Shown: piece after piece, positions 54,291 through 61,997 of the stretch
Numbering within the stretch: position 1 is the first letter of the stretch
Layout of the letters: the number at the start of each line of letters is the position of its first letter
Source: Takakia lepidozioides
Lineage: Eukaryota; Streptophyta; Takakiopsida; Takakiales; Takakiaceae
Direction: 5' to 3'
Assembly: GCA_030704615.1 (NCBI GenBank)
Contig: CM060731.1
Coordinates: 82,502,756-82,566,755, forward strand
DNA length: 64,000 bases
The notes under the pieces: generated by a model
What the model saw: only the letters and a program-made list of their open reading frames with translations
What the model was told of the DNA's origin: nothing
The model's database searches: none
Position numbers and translations under genes: made by a program

Positions 54291-54772
54291 TCAAGGATGA
54301 TCGCGTACTGAACTCTAAGCTCTTTATACCAAGTGTCGCGAACCTCCCTTCGGTTAAGCTCCCTTCACGTCATAGGTACTCGTTTTGATGTGCGCGCCTA
54401 ACTCCCAAACTAGCCGCCGGGCCAACTCGGAGCTTCGGCTACTCACCGGGACATAACGGTCCCCCTTGGCTCCTCCACAAAACCCTCGCTCATTCTGGCC
54501 CTAGTGGAAATCCCTTGGGTTGGTTGGCAGTCCGGAACAGCTCCCCACACCTTGGTCGCTTTCCGGCTCGCACGCTTACTTTGGTCACCAACGGACTTGC
54601 ACCGTTCTCGCGGTTACTACTCCCTATATATATTTCTATGAATGTCTGCGGGGGTTTCACAAACAACACTGTCCTTTTAAGGCGAACCACCACGAAGACC
54701 CTTGACTCCCGGTGATGAGTCGCGGTGAGTCTTGGCCACCCACCACGGCCCCAATGGACCGTGATGAGTCGA
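54291..54772. other. No recognisable gene
   Basis: Pyrimidine-rich on the + strand ('ctcccttcacg', 'ggtcccccttggctcctcc'), without repeats seen elsewhere in the window. It may be the leader of the element whose ORF starts at 54277. Confidence 0.35.
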
Positions 54773-54908
54773 AATGTCTGCTGGCAAGGCTTGTTGGTAT
54801 CCACGAACTGTAGACACTGGCAACAAATCAGGGTATTGTTGTACCAACTGAGCAACATGGCGCAGTGAGACGCGTCGTGCAGTCTCATCCCTCTCCACAT
54901 ACAGGTCA
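54773..54908 (-). pseudogene. Fragment of the element A-type cytosine methyltransferase gene (136 bp)
   Basis: Collinear with element A positions ~63031-63165: YVERDETARRVSLRHVAQ ... VRGYQQALPADIS on the minus strand, i.e. the part following motif I. Identity is about 85-90% by eye. The homology ends on both sides in unrelated sequence, so this is a stray fragment. Confidence 0.85.
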
Positions 54909-57900
54909 CCACAAGGTCTCCACACCCGGTAAAGTCTATGCCACCCCCACTAAGACCCACTAAGCTACCACTACCCCTCGTTGAAACACCCCCACCGCAA
55001 CCTGGTGTGCTGAGCTCCACCTAGTGAGCGCCTTCGCCTCCTTGAGTGCCTTGGGCACTCAAGGGTGCTTCAGCCCCCGTACCTATGGTGCCACTGCCCC
55101 CACACAGGGGCAGCCCCTCTTGTGTCCCGACCCCCTTGCCCTCAAGGCAAAGGGCCGTGACAACTAGTGCAAAGTGGACAAGGAGGAGATACAAATGGAT
55201 GAGGATTAGAAGGTGGAGGAGGTGGAGCTGGACTAATACAACTAGAGCGTACTGGTGATGGATGTGGAATATCATTATGAGGAGGCGCCAGTGCAAGCAG
55301 TGGGCTGCAAGCTCGGCGACCAAATAATCGACGGGCATATGGTAAGCCCCTCGTCTCACGGACCATATCTATGTTAAGCTGAGGGAAAAACAAAGTCACA
55401 TCCGGCAAAGGATGGTCCACCTCCAACTCAAAAGAACTGTCAACCATCTCATCACGTATCTGTGATGTACTGTTTTCGCGCGCTTGGAGGGCATTGACTC
55501 GTGGCTGCACGTAATACATGATTCATACAATTAGTTTGTAGATTACCCAAATATTTCACCACAACAACTTTCATTCTAATATCAATTACAAGTCATTTTT
55601 AAATAAACGAGTATTTACAACAAACGTATGTCCTTATATACTAGCACAAATAATGTTACAACCATGGGGTATAGAAGACTCACCCTTGCCACATCGGCAA
55701 TCCCATGTGTCTCATAGTTCCCTAATGGTAACGAAGAACGAAGCCACCCCATAGCGTTAGTACAACAACAGTCTGTCGATGCCCGAGCTTTTAAGGTGGC
55801 TGCTTAGAGAAGTGCAACTTTTGTGCATTTGATGATTACATCTTGTAGCCTAATAAGGAGTCCCTTACCTCAGATTGTTGGTACATCTTCCTATTCTGTG
55901 ACCCCACTTGCTAAGGCATCCTGCTACCAGCAATGTATCTGGTCAGTCAACAACCTTGCAGCTGGGATGTCTCCACCAACATTGGCCTTTCAAATTGGAG
56001 CCAAGGATACATTGGTAACATATTTAGCATAAGAAGGAGACCGGGTCTTCATTGAAAGCATTGAAAAAGAGGCACTTACCGGGTGCCGCAATCATATGCT
56101 TCTATAGAAGTCGGCAGTATTGGCCAGCTGGGCAGAACATGGAAACAGTAGAGCTAACATCAGACCACTTGTTGGCTCCCCCACATGAGGCATTACTGTT
56201 GCCCGGTCTCACCTCATAGCCATATCTGCAGCATCCACACCATGCGTACATCAACACACAATCTTGGCCTAGCAGATCACATCAACGACTTGAGAATATA
56301 AGAACTAACACATACATGGAGTGATCCCTGTCAGTACTCCGTTGGCTATTATCTGCTCCAAACTCAACAGATCCATAATCCTGGAAGCGAAGGATGGAAA
56401 TCAGGGGGAGGGAATGGAATGGTACCTCCGCGGAAATCTCAAAGAGACCATGGGAGGGAGAAATGACATATATCAATGTAAGAGCCTAGTAAACTCTGAA
56501 GTGAACTCTAAACTCAAATTGACAGGTACCCCATGGTAAGATGAGAGATAGCCATATCCCTTATGGAGAGAGTAAGAAAGAAAGATGATATGTGTCTTCA
56601 GACCTATTAGAGAAAGACACACACAAACACCTTCCAGCCCTGAAATTAACAAGAGTTATAGGCTGAGGACTCACGGAGCACAGGTCCCAGCTGTTTCGTT
56701 CAATGTAGCGACAGGGCAGTAGGCACCGAGACAAGCTTACACATGGCAGAACAGTGCTTTATTGTGAGTAACCTTCACGGTCAAAGAGGCAAATGCTGAC
56801 TATTGTATGCTCAACAATCATCAATCTAAAAAGCACTTTGAACCCTCAAAGATCTACTTACGAAGCATGCAGGTGAGACCCCGCGGGCAAAAAAACCCTG
56901 CACAGCATGGTTCCGAGATATTGTTTCTGGCAGGGACAAACTAACGTCCTAAATCCACTGGTGGCATTGCTGCAGCAGCCCAACCTGACTCGCATGCTTG
57001 TGACCAATGACTTGAGTTACAGTTAATGTTCGGGGGAGGGGAGGCCAAAGTTCCAAGATTTCCAAAATAGAGTGTAATCTCACTCGCCCCGCAAAGACGA
57101 TCTGAAAAGTCGCCACCTGAAAGTTTCACATTGCAAAGGTTTATGGCAGAGTGCATATCGGTCACTGTGGTTCAGTACTGTGGAAACAACACGGCTTTTG
57201 AAGCATAGACAGAATAGAATAGTGACAAAGGGATGGGAGGCTGTACCTGTCAAACTCACGCAATTTGCCATAAATGTTGAATTCTGCTGATAGCCAAATA
57301 CTTCGTGCCTCTCTCTTTCCCTACGCCCACCAAAAGGAGATATGACCACATATTCAAGCTTGCTTGTCAAAGCCAGAGGGATGCTCTGACCTGTGTGGAG
57401 TGATCAATTCAGCCATAGGACCTACTTCTTGCAATGAACTAAGGATTCATGGGAACCCATGAATTCAGCATTTCATCCTACTTGAAGCGGGAATTGTTGC
57501 TATCCGTGCGCGGTGAAGATTTCAGTCTCATTCCATGGCTGAACGGCTTACAAGGAGGGTAACATCTTGGGGACTGCTGTCGAGGGCCAGTTTTCAGAAG
57601 AGTGTATGTCCCCTTGCCTTGTTCAGCATTTCTGATACAAGCAAATGGCAGTCATGTCTTCACTATTCTCAAGCCAAGACACGGGTCCTCCATAGTTTAG
57701 GATGGTTTCAGCTCTCTACAGTTCTCAAAAGGGGTGAACTTTGACATTAGTCAAGTAGTGACGGAGGAGGAATGCTTATGAAGGAAATCTTCCAGGGTCT
57801 AAGCTTGTGGAAATACAAGTCTTGAAGGACCTCAATCAACTGACGACTGCTCTATGTTGGGTTTTGGGGGAACTGTCAATAGGTGAACCCATTTCAGCAT

Positions 57901-58073
57901 AAATGAATGCTAATGCGACGGGCAACAGGGGCGCACGCTTCTAAAACGCTACAACCCCCAGGCAGCGACCCCAGGGAGTCGCAGCTAAAATGTGATGGGA
58001 TGTGAAGCCTTAAAACAGGCCTGAAGCATATACTCCTTTCCTCTCAAGAAGCGAACTTGCACAACAAAGGGGC
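54909..58073. other. No supported gene; isolated short ORFs only
   Basis: A minus-strand frame at 55142-55519 (MYYVQPRVNALQARE ... RRLFGRRACSPLL, then Pro-rich) might be an exon of an unknown gene, but has no recognised domain. 55520-58073 has typical intergenic or intronic composition, and I see no repeat or RNA gene there. The right edge (58074) is the LTR end of element A. Confidence 0.4.
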
Positions 58074-58602
58074 TGTCGTGCGCATACATATCGCTACACA
58101 ACTACATCGCTGTCCAAACCACACCACACATATATGCACAATAAAGTAGTCTGCCACAATGATAAACAAAGCTAAAAAGGACATACACTTCCAACACAAG
58201 AAATATAAAATCCATCGCTATCACTCATTGAAACTGAAGTCGAGCCAGGGGCACCCCAAGCTATGGGGACTCCACCCCACAACAACCTGTATCCCTACAT
58301 AAGCACACTAAAACCTAAACACATGCAGGAGCTCGGTCGCGCAGGCTCAACTCGAGAGAGATGAGCCACGCGACGCCGCTCTCGTGAAGATAAGGCCATT
58401 CAGGTGTCAAACTAAACTTGACACCTGATTTAACACTTGACCTAAATCCAAGTGTTAAATACAAATAACTAGCTTTATTCTAGTTGTTTTCACACTGTGC
58501 TTATTTAACTTGACAGCTGTCGTGCGCATACATATCGCTACACAACTACATCGCTGTCCAAACCACACCACACATATATGCACAATAAAGTAGTCTGCCA
58601 CA
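58074..58602 (-). repeat. 3' LTR of element A (529 bp) with identical 85-bp repeats at both ends
   Basis: In element orientation it starts TGTGGCAGAC and ends ATGCGCACGACA. 58074-58158 and 58518-58602 are identical over all 85 bp. The LTR begins directly after the polypurine tract AGCTAGGGGGGCGAT. Element B's LTR has the same layout. Confidence 0.85.
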
Positions 58603-58860
58603 ATCGCCCCCCTAGCTGGTGGATAGGTCCCTCTAACTCCAGATAGCTACAAGATGTAATAGCCACAGCCGTACTAAGTCCCTATCACTGTCCCTATTGT
58701 ACTCAAACTCTATAGACCAAGAGGCCGGGTACAAGAGTAGCCCCATCGTTAGTCGCCGTCTTGCAATCTGTGAACTTGAGCCAGAACCTCGTGTGTTCAA
58801 GGTCTCCTGTAGCTGGGCCTTGCGTTGCTTGTTAGCCTTCCATGGTTGTATCCACTCCCA
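58603..58860 (-). other. Element A 3' untranslated region with polypurine tract
   Basis: Non-coding segment between the integrase-PHD stop (58861) and the LTR. The tract CAGCTAGGGGGGCGAT at ~58603-58618 abuts the LTR and matches element B. Confidence 0.8.
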
Positions 58861-60720
58861 CTATCCAATGCATTGTGGACATAACCAATCCCCATCCGGA
58901 ACCATCTCAAGAGGTGGAGTCAAGCACCCCATATGCCAACCTCTAGAGCATCGATCACACACCAGCATGGTGGCTGCCCCTTTAGCAGACCCACACAACA
59001 TGCACCTCAAACCTGCAGATACCACTGCCAGGTTTGGGTCAATCCTGCCATCGACATTCGGAAGGTGACATGGCGCACAATTACGCACATGGTCCTTCCA
59101 AGTTATGCCATCCCGACCCTCCAAGACCAAGACGCCTGAGGGCAAGACCTCTCGAACCCTCAAAATAACACGTCCTGCAGTCACATCCAGGGTCGTAGGA
59201 GCAGTCTGCTGCAGATAGACATAGTCACCAGGGTTGAATCTCCGAACCCCAGGACGATAGCCCCCACCACGTATGGTAGCATACCTCAACGTATCACGGT
59301 GTTGTGCAATGGCAAGGTTCTCGAAAGCCATGGGCATGACTCTCTTGAACAACTCTGCACGCTGCTCACATGCACGTGCCCACACGTCCGGATCGTCAAG
59401 GTTAAGAACTGTAGCAGCTTCTCTGCGAATGGATGTAGGCAAATCCGGCTCTCGGCCAAAGAGAAGAAAGTATGGTGAGAAGGAGGCAAGTGATGCTTGC
59501 TTGCTGAACCTGTAGCCCATGGCTAACCAGGGTAACTGAAGGTCCCAATCTCCTAGGTGTCCCTTCTGCAAGCCATACTTGCGCAAACCCCTCTTTACTG
59601 TCTGAACAACTCTCTCTGCCAAGCCATCGGCTTCAGGATGATCCCGAGAAGTGGTGCGGTGGTCTATCAAGGCCTTGTCACACAAAGCCTGAAACTCCCC
59701 CAAGAACTCTCTCCCTTGGTCCGTGAGTACCTCAGCTGGAGCACCGAATCGGCTAAGCACACAATCCAGGAATGCATACGCAGCTCCCTCACTAGCCTTA
59801 TCAGGCAATGGAACCAATTCAATCCACTTGGAGAAGTGCTCCACCATCACCAACACGTACTTGTTGTGGCGCATGGTCAGTGGCAACGGCCCTGCGAAGT
59901 CAAGACTCCACCTGTAGCCCAATCCCATGATCGGAAGAGGGTGCAATTGTGGAGTAGGGGCGTTGAATGAAGCACGCACCCTGTCACACACCATGCACCT
60001 AGCCACAAATTGTTGCACCTCTGTGTGCATACCACGCCACCAATACTGCCCCTGCAGTAGACTATGAGTGCGTCGCACCCCAAAATGCCCCAACTCCTCA
60101 TGGGCATGCCGCACTAACCGTGCCCGCTGTGTTGGGTGAGGCACAATCCTCACTCGACCATCCTCCCACACTCGGAGCAGGTGTGTCCCCTCCCACCTGA
60201 ACCTCTTGGCTCGTTGTAGGATCCGATCCCTCTCCTTGGCAGTCATAGTGGCTGCCGTGTCTCCACTGCGGAGGTAGTCCAACACAACTGAATCCTCATG
60301 TATATCTTTGGCGCCACCCTGCTCATTGCTGGCCTCAGGGTCCTCAGACACTTGATCTACAGTCATCCCTGTTGTAGGTCCAACCTGGCCTTCCGCTGCC
60401 AAGATACACAGAAATGCAGATGCATGCCATCCGGGCACCATCTCCTCGTCCGTCTCACCATGCCACCGAGCTCCAGTGTCATCCTGCTGGCTCGTGCATG
60501 GATTGCGACTCAACCCATCTGCATTTCGATTGACCAAACCCGGTCGATGCACCACCTGAAAGTCATACTCTTGAAGGATGAGTGCCCACCGTGCAAGCTT
60601 CCCCGTAAGCTTGTCTGACTCCATCAACCACTTGAGTGGTTGGTGATCCGTGACAAGGGTGAAGAGATTGCCGTATAATAGCACCTGAAGTGTGCCACGG
60701 CCCACACTGCAGCTAAGCAT
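58861..60720 (-). CDS. Element A pol, 3' part: RNase H end, integrase, C-terminal PHD finger
   Basis: 619-codon frame. RNase H C-terminus at residues ~10-75 (LVTDHQPLKWLM ... RNADGLSR). Integrase zinc domain: H207, H212, C242, C245. Catalytic triad: D274 (WSLDFAGP), D334 (VLTDQGREF) and E369 (GLAERVVQ). The integrase C-terminal domain lies at ~490-560 (FNPGDYVYLQQ ... VREVLPSGVLVLEG). Residues 573-617 form a complete PHD zinc finger, C4HC3: C573, C576, C588, C591, H596, C599, C614 and C617, with the typical W before the last pair. PHD fingers read histone H3 tails, so it probably guides integration to particular chromatin, as chromodomains do in chromoviruses. The frame joins RT by a one-base shift near 60675. 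Confidence 0.92.
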   Translation of the reverse strand: MLSCSVGRGTLQVLLYGNLFTLVTDHQPLKWLMESDKLTGKLARWALILQEYDFQVVHRPGLVNRNADGLSRNPCTSQQDDTGARWHGETDEEMVPGWHASAFLCILAAEGQVGPTTGMTVDQVSEDPEASNEQGGAKDIHEDSVVLDYLRSGDTAATMTAKERDRILQRAKRFRWEGTHLLRVWEDGRVRIVPHPTQRARLVRHAHEELGHFGVRRTHSLLQGQYWWRGMHTEVQQFVARCMVCDRVRASFNAPTPQLHPLPIMGLGYRWSLDFAGPLPLTMRHNKYVLVMVEHFSKWIELVPLPDKASEGAAYAFLDCVLSRFGAPAEVLTDQGREFLGEFQALCDKALIDHRTTSRDHPEADGLAERVVQTVKRGLRKYGLQKGHLGDWDLQLPWLAMGYRFSKQASLASFSPYFLLFGREPDLPTSIRREAATVLNLDDPDVWARACEQRAELFKRVMPMAFENLAIAQHRDTLRYATIRGGGYRPGVRRFNPGDYVYLQQTAPTTLDVTAGRVILRVREVLPSGVLVLEGRDGITWKDHVRNCAPCHLPNVDGRIDPNLAVVSAGLRCMLCGSAKGAATMLVCDRCSRGWHMGCLTPPLEMVPDGDWLCPQCIG

Positions 60721-61994
60721 TCTCCCTCATATGAGCTATACTTAGACTCTGCAGCATTGTTCGAGCGGCTAGCATAAGCCACTACGAACTCTCTTCCCTC
60801 ATCATCCACCTGTGTGAGCACCGCTCCAAGCCCCAGCATGCTCCAATCTGTATGCAGCTGAAAAGGACGCCCCCTGATAGGTCGTCTCAAGATGGGCGCC
60901 GAGGTCAACCTCGCCTTGAGCTCTTGAAAAGCTTGTTCTTGCTCATCTTCCCACTGCCACTCCTGGTCCACCTTGGTCAGCTTGGTTAGAGCCTTTGCAA
61001 TGGCACTAAATCCCTTAACAAACCGTCTGTAATAGTTTGCTAACCCCATGAAAGCTCGAACTCGGCTCACATCCGTGGGGCGTGGAACCTGTGCAATGGA
61101 CTCTACCTTAGTCTGCTGTACCCCCAATCCTCCAGGATATATCATGTGACCCAGATACTCAATCTGGTTGTGGAAAAACTTGCACTTGCCCGGATGTAAC
61201 TTCAATCCGTGCGTCCTCAAGCGCTCAAATACCCCCTGAAGGTGTCTCTCATGCTCCTCCACCGTAGCACTAAAGATGATGATGTCATCTATGTAGCACC
61301 GAGCAAACTCCACCCCTGCTAGAATCCTGTCCATGACTCTTTGAAACTCAGCGGGAGCGTTTTTAAGCCCAAATGGTAAGAACCGCCACTGGTATAGGCA
61401 ATCCTTCCCGTGCTCATTGATCCCCCAGAATGCCGTCTTTTGCTTATCCGCCTCCTTGATCGGCAACTGGTGATATCCGGATCGTAAATCCAACGTGCTA
61501 AAGACCTTGGAATGCCCAATGGCATCAAAGATCTCCTCTGGTGTTGGCATGGCATACCTATCGGACTTGGTCTGACGATTTACAGGCCGGTAATCACCGC
61601 ACATACGTCTCTCCGTCCAATTGCCATAGACATCCTTCTTAGCTGGCATCACTGTGGCTGAAGCATACTCTCCACCAGAGAGCTCCACCAAACCTGCCTC
61701 CCAGAGATCTTGAGTCCTCATCTGAATCAAAGACCTCTCCATGTCACTGTATCTATAGGGTCTCCGAAAGATTGGCGTGTCAGTGGCCAACTCAATACGG
61801 ATCTCTTGACCCTTCAGTGCTCCCAAGTCCTTCAAACTGAAGGCAAAGCAATTCCTGTAAGCCCTCAGGAACCGCCGTATACGTCGTCTCTCTCCTCCGG
61901 TGACAATGGGTCCAATATCAGGCTCCCAATTGTCCTCCGTAACTGCAACCTTAAGTCCAGTGGGCTTAGAGGTAGAGGACGCGTCCCGTGGTTG
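60624..61994 (-). CDS. Element A pol, 5' part: reverse transcriptase and RNase H start, following the UAG codon
   Basis: The open frame begins right after the TAG at 61995 (QPRDASSTSKPTGLKVAV) and is in the same frame as the methyltransferase ORF. The first methionine is at 61835. RT copies element RNA into DNA: primer-grip and palm motifs ATVMPAKKDVYGNWTERR, FSTLDLRSGYHQL (D116) and CYIDDIIIF (YIDD at 181-184, counted from 61835). Thumb, connection (MGLANYYRRFVKGFSAIAKAL) and RNase H start (HTDWSMLGLGAVLTQ, YEGECLAAVWAVAHF) follow. Compared with the expected HFRCYLYGNLF, one base is missing near 60675, so the frame runs into a stop at 60624. No ATG sits near the start, consistent with expression by readthrough. 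Confidence 0.92.
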   Translation of the reverse strand, partial: QPRDASSTSKPTGLKVAVTEDNWEPDIGPIVTGGERRRIRRFLRAYRNCFAFSLKDLGALKGQEIRIELATDTPIFRRPYRYSDMERSLIQMRTQDLWEAGLVELSGGEYASATVMPAKKDVYGNWTERRMCGDYRPVNRQTKSDRYAMPTPEEIFDAIGHSKVFSTLDLRSGYHQLPIKEADKQKTAFWGINEHGKDCLYQWRFLPFGLKNAPAEFQRVMDRILAGVEFARCYIDDIIIFSATVEEHERHLQGVFERLRTHGLKLHPGKCKFFHNQIEYLGHMIYPGGLGVQQTKVESIAQVPRPTDVSRVRAFMGLANYYRRFVKGFSAIAKALTKLTKVDQEWQWEDEQEQAFQELKARLTSAPILRRPIRGRPFQLHTDWSMLGLGAVLTQVDDEGREFVVAYASRSNNAAESKYSSYEGECLAAVWAVAHFRCYYTAISSPLSRITNHSSG

Positions 61995-61997
61995 CTA
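61989..61997 (-). promoter_or_regulatory. UAG-CAACCA stop codon, candidate programmed readthrough site
   Basis: Codons ..GTT GCA GCA TAG CAA CCA CGG.. link the methyltransferase and RT frames without a frame change. CAACCA fits the CARYYA consensus that promotes UAG readthrough in tobamovirus-like genes. The fragment copy at 24209-24217 keeps TAG CAA CCA, although the flanking codons differ (GCT ATC before, AAG after). Confidence 0.75.

Noticed and set aside
54755-54785. Hammerhead-like string 'gtgatgagtcgaaatgtc'
   Set aside because: The core lacks the required C-U before GAUGA and has no stem II; the similarity is partly from the methyltransferase fragment.
60624-60720. Programmed -1 frameshift between RT and RNase H/integrase in element A
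   Set aside because: No slippery heptamer is visible, and the frame change lies inside the RNase H domain, so a simple one-base deletion is more likely.
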